From positions 425,109-489,108 of the forward strand of contig CAVZNF010000005.1 in NCBI GenBank assembly GCA_963776565.1: a stretch of DNA of 64,000 bases, read 5' to 3'. The notes beneath the pieces are model-generated. The model searched no databases and was not told the DNA's origin. It saw only the letters and a program-made list of their open reading frames with translations. The position numbers and the translations under genes were made by a program. The first letter of the stretch is position 1; each line of letters starts with the position of its first letter. Below, piece after piece: positions 36,658 to 43,261 of this stretch. The DNA is from GMQP-bins7 sp963776565 (GTDB lineage Bacteria; Actinomycetota; Thermoleophilia; Gaiellales; Gaiellaceae).

Positions 36658-37632
36658 CTAGGTGGGCGACGCGAAGGTCGGCCCGAGTGGGATCAGCTCC
36701 TCGATCTCCGTCAATACATCGGATAGGTCAAGGTCAGTGGCGCCCGCATTTTCTTGCATGTGGCCGCCGTCCCGGCTACCCGCAATTGCAGCGGTCACAC
36801 CGGGCTGGTGGAGCACCCACGCGATTGCGAGCTGCGCAAGCGTGGTGCCGAGTTCGTCGGCGATCGCGCGGAGGCCGTTGACGAGCGCCTCCATCCGTCG
36901 GGCGGCTTCGGCGTCAAGTGTGCGCTTGTAGAACGCGTCGTCGACCCAGAGCTCGCCCCAGTCCTCTCGCACCTGGGCGAGCGTCTTCCCACCGAGCACA
37001 CCGCTCGCGAGCGGCTCGTAGATCGTGACCGCGATCCCTAGTTCACCGCACCGGGCGATGGCAGCCCGGCCGTCGAGGTGGTCGATCAGGTTCAGCCCGA
37101 CCTGCACAGCATCGACGCGCCTCGCCGCATGGCAGCGCTCGACGTCCTCGAGGGTGTAGTTGGACAAGCCGATCGCTCGCACAAGCCCAGCGTCCACAAG
37201 CTCCGCCATCGCGCCCCATGTCTCCTCGAGAGGGACTCCGGAATCATCCGGCCAGTGCGTGAAGTAGACGTCGAGGTGGTCGCGCCCGAGACGCGTGAGG
37301 CTGTCACGGCACGCCTGCAGGACCTGCTCGCGTCGAAAGCCGCTTCCTCCGCCCGTCACCCCGGCGCCCGGAGCGACCTTCGACGCGATGAGGAAGTCGT
37401 CTTCGATGCGTCCGAGAGCAGGGCCGATCACCGACTCGTTCCGAGTTTCGAGGTAGTTCTCGGACGTATCCAGCCAGTTCACTCCGTAAGCGATCGCCGT
37501 CTTGATCACGCGCTCCGCTCGATCGACGTCCGGCTCCTCGCCCGGCTCTGGCCCGAGCTGGTAGCCGCCGAGACCGACGCGCGAGATGTCGACACCGCTC
37601 AACCCGAGGGAGCGGCGGTCTGTGAGTTCCAT
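36658..37632 (-). CDS. Aldo/keto reductase
   Basis: A 324-residue NADPH-dependent oxidoreductase of the AKR TIM-barrel fold. The catalytic tetrad is visible: Asp and Tyr in WLDTSENYL, Lys in LIASKVAPG, His in VYFTHWPDD. The cofactor end is seen in IAGSRDG. AIGLSNYTLEDVER and LAIAWVLHQPGV are family hallmarks. Substrate unknown; this subgroup includes general aldehyde and sugar reductases. ATG 37632 gives the expected N-terminus. Confidence 0.87.
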   Translation of the reverse strand: MELTDRRSLGLSGVDISRVGLGGYQLGPEPGEEPDVDRAERVIKTAIAYGVNWLDTSENYLETRNESVIGPALGRIEDDFLIASKVAPGAGVTGGGSGFRREQVLQACRDSLTRLGRDHLDVYFTHWPDDSGVPLEETWGAMAELVDAGLVRAIGLSNYTLEDVERCHAARRVDAVQVGLNLIDHLDGRAAIARCGELGIAVTIYEPLASGVLGGKTLAQVREDWGELWVDDAFYKRTLDAEAARRMEALVNGLRAIADELGTTLAQLAIAWVLHQPGVTAAIAGSRDGGHMQENAGATDLDLSDVLTEIEELIPLGPTFASPT

Positions 37633-37749
37633 GCTGCCGAACCTACAACGTTCCCCGAAATTGCGAGCATTCCGCGGATCGAGGAGCGCGAGGTGACGGC
37701 GGGTGGGCGCCGTACGCGGCCTGGAATGGATGCGACCTAGACTGCCGCC

Positions 37750-38097
37750 GTGGGTGTCAAGAGGATCAAGCCGAACATCTTGTCGGAGCGCTTGGACGAG
37801 AGCCGGGCGTTCTACAACGACGTAATCGGTCTCGACGGTGGCGAGGGTCTGGATTGGATCCTCTTCTTCGGGACGGATCAGCCCGAAGTGCAGCTGAGCG
37901 TGATGAAGCTCGACATCAAGGCGCACGTTCACCCTGATGTCTCCATCGAGGTGGACGATGTTGACGCCGTGCACGAACGTGCTCGCGCCGCTGGAGCCGA
38001 GATCGTCTACCCACTCACGGACGAAGAGTGGGGCTTGCGCCGGTTCTTCGTGCGCGATCCGAACGGCTCCGTGATCAACGTCACCGAACACGCCTAG
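37750..38097 (+). CDS. VOC-family (glyoxalase-like) protein
   Basis: A 115-residue protein of the vicinal oxygen chelate fold: paired beta-alpha-beta units starting with RIKPNILSERLDESRAFY and ending with the characteristic RRFFVRDPNGSVINVTEH, whose Glu is a common metal ligand. The first half has GLDWILFFG. Functions in the family range from glyoxalases to antibiotic-binding proteins; this one is unassigned. GTG start. Divergent from the aldo/keto reductase, with 117 bases between. Confidence 0.8.
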   Translation: MGVKRIKPNILSERLDESRAFYNDVIGLDGGEGLDWILFFGTDQPEVQLSVMKLDIKAHVHPDVSIEVDDVDAVHERARAAGAEIVYPLTDEEWGLRRFFVRDPNGSVINVTEHA

Positions 38098-38295
38098 AGA
38101 TCTCGCAGGTACGCCCCGACGGCTGGGTCGGCGACGACGCGGTCAGGAATAGACCCAATCGTGTCCTATCAGGCGAGGTGAGGACCGGACACGCTTCCTA
38201 GCGATGGAGGGGGAACTCGCCTGCCTCTCCCTCCATCTTCTTGTCGGGTGTTGTCGCACGCGTATATCGTCGCCATTGCGGGTAAGTGAACCGAC

Positions 38296-38661
38296 ATGGC
38301 CTCTTACTCAGTCAACGATGTCGGCCGTCGACGAGCCGAAGAGCTCATACGCCACCGCCAGTACGTAGTCAAAAGTGAATGGGGCGAGGCTCAGCCGCGC
38401 GCCGCGCAGAAGAACTCGTTCCTCGACTCCCATTCGTGGGACGACTACGCGGCATGGCATCTGGGCCTGACCGACGGAGTGCCGGAAGAAACGAAAGGCC
38501 GCTACGCCTTTGCCTTTGGCGATTTTCGCCGCGTGCATCGATCTGGCCTCATCGCGTGCCAATACCGAGCTAGCGAGTGGGAGCACAAGGAGATCGAGCT
38601 CGCCGCCCACGAGTTGCTTCAGCTGCTCGATAGCAGGCGCGTGCAGCACACCAAGCGCTGA
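38296..38661 (+). CDS. Conserved hypothetical protein
   Basis: A 121-residue soluble protein. The sequence is compact and well structured: VGRRRAEELIRHRQYVVKSE, NSFLDSHSWDDYAAWHLGLT, KGRYAFAFGDFRRVHRSGL and a C-terminal helix ELAAHELLQLLD. Conserved Trp, His and Asp residues (HSWDDYAAWH) hint at ligand or metal binding. The pattern is familiar from actinobacterial genomes without a known function. It is preceded by about 200 bases with no gene. Confidence 0.65.
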   Translation: MASYSVNDVGRRRAEELIRHRQYVVKSEWGEAQPRAAQKNSFLDSHSWDDYAAWHLGLTDGVPEETKGRYAFAFGDFRRVHRSGLIACQYRASEWEHKEIELAAHELLQLLDSRRVQHTKR

Positions 38662-38781
38662 AACGCCGGAGGACCGGTCTCGATCGCTCTGGTCGTCGCC
38701 CTCGCTTTGGCGGCGCTGCTGGCCACCGGAGTTCTGTCGCTCTCGCGCGTCCTAACGACCGACACGAGAAAGGAAAACGTG

Positions 38782-39108
38782 ATGGCGACAAACGCGAACG
38801 ACGTCCAAGTGTTGGGACAACGGCTCGTCGGCGAGTGGACGACCGAGGCGACCCACCCTGGCGTTCCGGGAACCGTCGTCCACGGAACCGCAAGAGTGGA
38901 GTGGCTCGAGGGACAGCAGTTCCTGATTCTTCGCTCGCGGTCGGACCATCCCGATTTCCCCGACTCGATATCGATCATCGGCGACACAGACGAGAAACGA
39001 GCGCGTCGGCTCGTCCACGAGCGTGATGAGCTCGCGGACGTCGTCGTCGGGAACCTGCAAGCCGGCGAGATACAGGAGGCGAAGGTTCCCTATGCGAGCG
39101 TCTCCTAA
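38782..39108 (+). pseudogene. Truncated DUF1579-like protein
   Basis: The reading begins MATNANDVQVLGQRLVGEWT and continues TEATHPGVPG, VEWLEGQQFLILRSRS and SISIIGDTD, which resembles the N-terminal two thirds of DUF1579-like beta-barrel proteins. After DTD the expected barrel strands are replaced by unrelated residues that are antisense to a minus-strand module also found at 44.5 kb. I therefore read it as a gene whose 3' end was lost by recombination. ATG 38782 has GAAAGGAAAACG upstream. Confidence 0.5.
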
Positions 39109-39172
39109 CTGCCGTCTCGCTCCGGCGTCCCGGTCGAGGCGGCAATTGCTTCCATGGGAGCCAAGGCAAGTA

Positions 39173-39271
39173 CTACGCGCGGCGCACGAAGTACAGGATG
39201 AGAACGACAAGCAGAACGATCACAAGAATCCCAATGACTCCATAGCCCGTTCCGGCGATGGCAAGCGGCAC
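39173..39271 (-). CDS. 32-residue single-TM microprotein
   Basis: A short reading frame with an excellent ribosome site: GAAGGAGG five bases before a GTG start. The product begins MPLAIAGTGYGVIG, then one membrane helix (ILVIVLLVVLILYF) and a basic end VRRA. Similar to other small hydrophobic stress-associated peptides; a second one with the same layout lies at 43087-43164. The function is unknown. Confidence 0.65.
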   Translation of the reverse strand: MPLAIAGTGYGVIGILVIVLLVVLILYFVRRA

Positions 39272-39534
39272 GTTTCCTCCTTCGTCGTTTGCAGACTGAG
39301 TGTGTCCATCTCGAGCTCGAGTTAAACGCGCCGCGAAAGCGGTCGCCTCGCGTTGGGCGCGCCATCGGCTCGGCACTTCAGTCTCGGATCTCCGTCCTCG
39401 GATGCTCGACGATTCCGGTGATCTCGAGGAGTCCGCTGAGGGCGTTGGCGGTGAGGACGGTTCGACAGCGCGTTCGATTGCTTAGGCCACGCCGTCACTG
39501 GGTAAGGCCTAATCAATCAACAGAAGGAGTACGC

Positions 39535-40039
39535 GTGAGTGAGATCACGAATCCCCGCGAGCTCTTCCTTCACGAGCTCGGCGACATCCTGTACGTCGAG
39601 CGAAATCTCGTGGAAGAAGCACTTCCCAAGCTCATCGACGAGGTGCAGGACAGTGAGCTGAAGACGGGCCTCAAGGAGCATCTTGTCGCAGACGCGGCAG
39701 CACGTCTCGAACGTCGAGCAAGTGTTCGAGCTACTCGGCGAAACGCCGCACGAGGAGGAGTGCATCGCCTTCGAGGGGCTGAAGAAGGAGCACGAGGAGA
39801 TGGTCAAGGAGTCCTCCTCGTATCTCATCGACCTCGTCGACCTCGGAGCGGCAGCGCGCACGGAGAACTACGAGATCGCCGCCTACGAGGGGCTGCGGCG
39901 CATGGCGAAGGCTCTCGGTGAAGAGAAGGCCGTCGAGCTACTCGACGAGAACCTTTCTCAGGAGAAGGAAGCGCTTCGCGAGGTCGAAAAGATCGCGACA
40001 CGGGTCAGCAACGAGTCGTTCGCGTCCGCAACGGCATAA
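39535..40039 (+). CDS. DUF892 ferritin-like protein (frameshifted)
   Basis: A YciE/DUF892-type four-helix bundle of about 167 residues. Helix 1 carries NPRELFLHELGDILYVERNL, then LPKLIDEVQDSELKTGLKEH. After a one-base insertion near 39680-39684 the frame resumes as LSQTRQHVSNVEQVFELLGE, with CIAFEGLKKEHEEM and NYEIAAYEGLRRMAKALGE. The conserved Glu/His residues could bind a di-metal site. Members are stress-induced in many bacteria. GTG start preceded by AGAAGGAG. Confidence 0.82.
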
Positions 40040-40111
40040 CGTCCAAGAAGGCTTAGGTTCCGCGTCTCAGCCATCGAACTGGCGCGGCGGAGTCTGATGT
40101 CGACCAGGGGG

Positions 40112-40135
40112 GCCCGCACATCATGCGGTGCGGGC
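40112..40135 (+). terminator. GC hairpin downstream of the DUF892 gene
   Basis: GCCCGCAC and GTGCGGGC form a perfect 8-bp stem with an 8-base loop, 73 bases after the DUF892 stop. There is no T-tract, so it is only a possible factor-dependent terminator or RNA-stabilising hairpin. Confidence 0.4.
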
Positions 40136-40276
40136 TCCGCCGGTCGTCGGTTCGCCAGCACCCCTCTCGGTGCTGGGTAGCCTCGCGGCGGAGCCCGAAC
40201 CTCACGTGTCGGTTTCCATTTGGACAAGCGCGGTAAACGCGGTGCGCTGCCTACGACAAGTCGGTCCTTCCGCGTT

Positions 40277-40573
40277 TCACAATCGGACACCGCGACTTAC
40301 GGCAACGAAGAGACTCCCAGGTCGATGCCGAGCCGCCGGCCCCTTGAGCACAACCGCATGGTCGTCGAGCACGCGAACCGAGTTGATGTCTGCCTGGTAG
40401 ACGAGGGTTTCGTGCGCTGTCTCCATGGCTGCGATGGCGTCATCCGGATCCCTTGGTGCGCCTCCACCGGCGAAGACCCCAATCCGGGCCTCGGGATGGA
40501 AGAGCTCTCGTAGCCGTTGCCAGTCCTTCGCTCGGTGTGCGTTGAGGCACTCAGAAACGACCCTGAACGGCAC
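40277..40573 (-). CDS. SnoaL/NTF2-like protein, C-terminus possibly shifted
   Basis: About 98 residues as written. VVSECLNAHRAKDWQRLREL followed by FHPEARIGVF is the helix and first strand of a SnoaL/NTF2-like fold; ADINSVRVLDDHAVVLKG is a later strand pair. The last residues (AARHRPGSLFVAVSRG) do not look like a strand, so the C-terminus may be out of frame or truncated. Family members act as small enzymes or binding domains. GTG start. Confidence 0.55.
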   Translation of the reverse strand: MPFRVVSECLNAHRAKDWQRLRELFHPEARIGVFAGGGAPRDPDDAIAAMETAHETLVYQADINSVRVLDDHAVVLKGPAARHRPGSLFVAVSRGVRL

Positions 40574-40747
40574 GAGCTTGATTCTCGGTGTCGCGGGCGT
40601 TGAAGCGCAATGGATGGGAAACTCGGAAATGCCACCTTGCGGTGATGCGTGAAGCTCACAATCTCACGGCGCGCCGCGAGATTCCGAACGAACGCGCGAC
40701 GTAGCCGAGGTCGGAGAGCGACTGCCCTCGCCATGAGATGCTCGTCC

Positions 40748-41017
40748 ATGCACTTGATGGTTTTGAGCGAACGACACGAGGGCACCCGTAGACACGAGAG
40801 AAGGTGGGGCATTCCTGCAAAGGCCCTCTTGATCCGCTACCCGAACGGTGACTTCGAGTACGACTTCACCCGTCGGGTCTTTCCGGCGATCGGCGAGAAG
40901 GTGCGACGCAAGGGCGAGCTTTGGCGCGTGACGCGGATCGCCGGAAGCCCTGTACCGACCGCGTACGTGGAGCCGGTCGAAGAAACGCGACAACCACCTC
41001 CGTCCTCGCCGATGTAG
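40748..41017 (+). CDS. Small hypothetical protein, paralogue A
   Basis: The well-formed part begins at 40811 with IPAKALLIRYPNGDFEYDF, then RRVFPAIGEKVRRKGELWRV. It is followed by a second copy of the same domain immediately after the TAG stop. The ATG at 40748 gives a Arg-rich leader with no parallel in paralogue B. The homologous region starts at an ATT codon (40811) preceded by AGAAGGTGGGG, a good ribosome site. So either the ATG or a rare ATT start is used. Function unknown. Confidence 0.45.
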   Translation: MHLMVLSERHEGTRRHERRWGIPAKALLIRYPNGDFEYDFTRRVFPAIGEKVRRKGELWRVTRIAGSPVPTAYVEPVEETRQPPPSSPM

Positions 41018-41026
41018 GCTGCGCGA

Positions 41027-41290
41027 ATCCCGGCAACGCCAATCCTGACCCTTCGGTTCCCGGACGGCGACGTCGAGCATCGATCCACGCGCGGGGAGCT
41101 CCCGCTAGGAGCACTCATACGAGCTCGCGGAACCCTGTGGCGCGTACGCGATTACATCGGTCAGACCGTGCTTCTTGAGTCCGCTGAACCACTGCCCGTC
41201 GACGGAGCGCCGACTCCGAGCGCCCCCACGGTTATCCCGACAGGGCTCGGCGATGAGCCGCTGACGGTCGAGATCCTCTCGGCAGCCTGA
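41027..41290 (+). CDS. Small hypothetical protein, paralogue B, no standard start
   Basis: Directly after the TAG stop of paralogue A and in the same frame, the sequence reads RIPATPILTLRFPDGDVEH, then PLGALIRARGTLWRV, which aligns with paralogue A (IPAKALLIRYPNGDFE ... GEKVRRKGELWRV). It then has its own tail ending LTVEILSAA and a stop at 41290. No ATG, GTG or TTG precedes the domain: only ATC (41027) or CTG (41045) could start it, or the TAG is read through, or the frame is damaged. Confidence 0.45.
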   Translation: MPATPILTLRFPDGDVEHRSTRGELPLGALIRARGTLWRVRDYIGQTVLLESAEPLPVDGAPTPSAPTVIPTGLGDEPLTVEILSAA

Positions 41291-41296
41291 CGCGGC

Positions 41297-41666
41297 TTAA
41301 CCCTCGTCGACGTCATCGTCAGGGACAAGGACCCGCGGAAGAAGACTGCTGACGTTGATCTTCCCGCCCGGGACGTCGAGTCCGCCTGACGAGGCTGACC
41401 TCGCGCGACGGGTACGCCTTGTCGCGGTAGTTCGAGCCGTCAGCGATTGTGTCGCCTGGCTCGTCTTGAACTTGGTAGTTCGAGCCGTCGGCGATCTCGG
41501 AGCTATCCGCATCGTCGTCCCGGTAGTTCGAACCGTCGGCGACGTGCGACCCCGGATCGTCAGTCACGCGGTAGTTCGAGCCGTCAGCGACTTCCGAGCC
41601 CTCGTTTTCGTTGCGCGGGCGTGTCGGAAGGCATGGTCGTTCGTACCCACACAAGCCAAAGCCCAA
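41297..41666 (-). CDS. Acidic tandem-repeat protein (ends uncertain)
   Basis: Four tandem 16-residue repeats, each beginning (V/I)ADGSNY(R/Q) followed by a variable, mostly acidic spacer (VTDDPGSH, DDDADSSE, VQDEPGDT, DKAYPSRE). Both ends look shifted. At the 5' side an ATG at 41634 (MPSDTPAQR) is in another frame. At the 3' side a different frame gives SSGGLDVPGGKINVSSLLPR and VLVPDDDVDEG before a stop at 41297, more protein-like than the continuing frame. I do not know the family; acidic Ser/Asp/Asn repeats could bind cations or act as a linker. Confidence 0.5.
41400..41591 (-). repeat. Four 48-bp coding tandem repeats
   Basis: On the plus strand GTAGTTCGAGCCGTCAGCGA and close variants recur at exactly 48-bp spacing (the GTAG tetramers start at 41427 and 41475, and so on), four times. 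The conserved 21-24 bp of each unit encodes ADGSNYR on the minus strand; the other half diverges freely. Period and conservation show a protein repeat rather than CRISPR. Confidence 0.85.
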
Positions 41667-41684
41667 ACAGGCTTGCCAGACGTG

Positions 41685-42296
41685 TTAGCCCGTCGTCCCC
41701 GCTCGCCCGGCGAGCGATGACACGTCAAGACGCTCTGCGGCGTCGAGAGCCTTCTCGGTCTTTCCACGCGTGTTCCGACCGAACGCGCCACTCACGATCC
41801 AGCGGCGCGCGAGACGGACGAGCGGGAGGCCGAGATCGGAGACGTCCGGAGTACGTCGCGGTCTCAGATAGAGCTCGAGCGTCAGCTTTTGGAGAAGTGC
41901 TCGATCGGGCGGTGCGCCCGTCTCCTCCTCGAAGCGGTGGGCAAGCAGCGCGCCGATCGCCTGCAATTCCCGGACACCGTTGCGAACCGTCACCACGATC
42001 GAGACCGTCGACGAGGCCACGAGCACCCATGGGATGCGGGTGAAGCGCGCCCCACGCAGAGCGATCCTGACAACCGGGGTAGCGATGCCCACGAAGCGTT
42101 GGATCGCGTCAGTCAACTCCTCCGTTTCCTCGTGGTCCGCGAGCAGGCGCCTTGCCTCGGCAGCCGTCGTCACGGCGGTGTCCGAGGAGAGCAGGCGGTC
42201 GAACGCCTGGTGAACGACGTCTCCCGCAGAGCGCTCGAGGACACGCGGTATGGCCAGAAGTGTTCGGTCTCTCTCCTCTGTCGGCGTCTCGGGCAT
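41685..42296 (-). CDS. Hypothetical membrane-associated protein
   Basis: A 203-residue protein not recognised. An acidic N-terminus (MPETPTEERDRTLLAIPRVL) and helical region precede one hydrophobic stretch (FTRIPWVLVASSTVSIVVTV) and a second amphipathic half (ALLAHRFEEETGAPPDRALL, LGLPLVRLARRWIV). The C-terminus is basic (RNTRGKTEKALDAAERL). Possibly anchored in the membrane by a single segment. ATG 42296 chosen. It lies in the stress-gene neighbourhood with a coherent reading frame. Confidence 0.55.
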   Translation of the reverse strand: MPETPTEERDRTLLAIPRVLERSAGDVVHQAFDRLLSSDTAVTTAAEARRLLADHEETEELTDAIQRFVGIATPVVRIALRGARFTRIPWVLVASSTVSIVVTVRNGVRELQAIGALLAHRFEEETGAPPDRALLQKLTLELYLRPRRTPDVSDLGLPLVRLARRWIVSGAFGRNTRGKTEKALDAAERLDVSSLAGRAGTTG

Positions 42297-42343
42297 GGCA
42301 CCACAATGCCCGCTCGACAGCTTCTGCACACGTGAAGCCCAAG

Positions 42344-42371
42344 ATCGCCGGTTCGATCCTGGCATGCTCCA
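42344..42371 (+). other. tRNA-like 3' end (possible att relic)
   Basis: GCCGG-TTCGATC-CTGGC (42347-42363) is a well-formed T-arm with the canonical TTCGATC loop, followed by ATGCTCC and A, as in an acceptor 3' strand with its discriminator. Upstream the D- and anticodon arms do not fold. A lone tRNA 3' end is what integration of a mobile element into a tRNA leaves behind. It may also be chance. Confidence 0.35.
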
Positions 42372-42545
42372 TGTCGATTAGCCGTCGGCGTCTGGAGTCG
42401 ATCAGAGGAGGGTGACCCCCGGCCAAGCCCACAGGGCCGGGTTAAGGGCAGTGCTCTCCGTCCCCCTCTAAACGGGACAGATGAGCAACGATTGCCCGCC
42501 GGGGGAGGCTGGCGCAAACTGGGGCGTCTAGGACGGCACGCCAGA

Positions 42546-42590
42546 CGTCTCGGCCAGTGAGCACTGCTGGATGAAACGCTGGCCGAGACG
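42546..42590. other. 12-bp perfect inverted repeat
   Basis: CGTCTCGGCCAG (42546-42557) and CTGGCCGAGACG (42579-42590) are perfect inverse complements separated by 21 bases. It lies 12 bases beyond the stop of the minus-strand gene at 42602, so it could be a transcription terminator hairpin without a T-tract, or a protein binding or recombination site. Confidence 0.5.
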
Positions 42591-42601
42591 CCTGCCGTCG
42601 C

Positions 42602-43015
42602 TTAGGTCACGGGGCCCGACTCGGTGGTGCCCGTGCTGAAGTCCTCGGTGCGCTCCGTGAGCCGCGCCCGAATCTTCGGGAATGCAACAGCGCTTGCCAC
42701 TACCCCCGCGAGCATCAGCACGAGGTTGCGAAGGCGATGGCTCTTCCTCCGCACACGATTGCCGGCTGCATCGAGATCGTCGAGCATGGCTCGAAGGTTC
42801 TTCCGGAGCTTCTTGTCAGCCGCCAGCCGTGAGTAGATCCCGCCCGCCTGGATGTCTTTCTTAAGCTGGTCGGTCGCCTTTGAGCCGTGTGCAAGCGCGG
42901 CGCCCACATCCGCCCGAAGCCGTTCGTCTCCGGCGACCTGCTGGGCGTGCCTGACAATGTCCTGAAGTGTGCGCTTTGCCTTGTCCATCTGCGTGTTCTT
43001 AGAGCGGGTCAACAT
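42602..43015 (-). CDS. Hypothetical protein with C-terminal membrane helix
   Basis: A 137-residue basic protein. The N-terminal two thirds is helical and Lys/Arg-rich (KAKRTLQDIVRHAQQVAGDE, LKKDIQAGGIYSRLAADKKL, MLDDLDAAGNRVRRK). A membrane helix near residue 95 (LRNLVLMLAGVVASAVAF) is followed by a short polar tail. The ATG at 43015 has AAGGGGG upstream; an internal ATG at 42988 is possible. It resembles tail-anchored stress proteins, but I cannot name a family. An inverted repeat follows the stop. Confidence 0.55.
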   Translation of the reverse strand: MLTRSKNTQMDKAKRTLQDIVRHAQQVAGDERLRADVGAALAHGSKATDQLKKDIQAGGIYSRLAADKKLRKNLRAMLDDLDAAGNRVRRKSHRLRNLVLMLAGVVASAVAFPKIRARLTERTEDFSTGTTESGPVT

Positions 43016-43086
43016 CGCTAGCCCCCTTGCCTACCTGTATGCGGCCGCGCACTCTCGGCCGACGAAAGGATGGAAGTCGGTCCGCC

Positions 43087-43164
43087 CTATCGGCGGACGT
43101 AGACGCCGCCAGTCAGGAGCAGGACCAACAGCACGATGATGAGTACCCAAGCCCACACTGGCAT
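43087..43164 (-). CDS. 25-residue single-TM microprotein
   Basis: A tiny reading frame with GGGAGG five bases before the ATG. The product is MPVWAWVLIIVLLVLLLTGG followed by VYVRR: one membrane helix with an aromatic N-terminus and basic C-terminus. The layout is the same as the 32-residue peptide at 39173-39271, and resembles DUF3309-type small membrane peptides. It precedes the 137-residue helical gene on the same strand. Confidence 0.65.
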   Translation of the reverse strand: MPVWAWVLIIVLLVLLLTGGVYVRR

Positions 43165-43261
43165 GACGACCTCCCTTGATCATTGACGTTTGCTCAAGTG
43201 CAGTACCCGCGAAGCGACTCTTGAAACGTCGAGTGTCCTCTTCTGTCCGTAGTGCCGACGG

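Noticed and set aside
36583..37632. Stop-codon readthrough extending the aldo/keto reductase by 24 residues.
   Set aside because: The reductase has a normal C-terminus, and the extension looks like an unrelated integrase tail, so a deletion junction is simpler.
41400..41591. Regularly spaced repeats suggesting a CRISPR array.
   Set aside because: The period is 48 bp with coding-phase conservation of ADGSNYR; spacers are related acidic peptides, not unique, and no cas genes are near.
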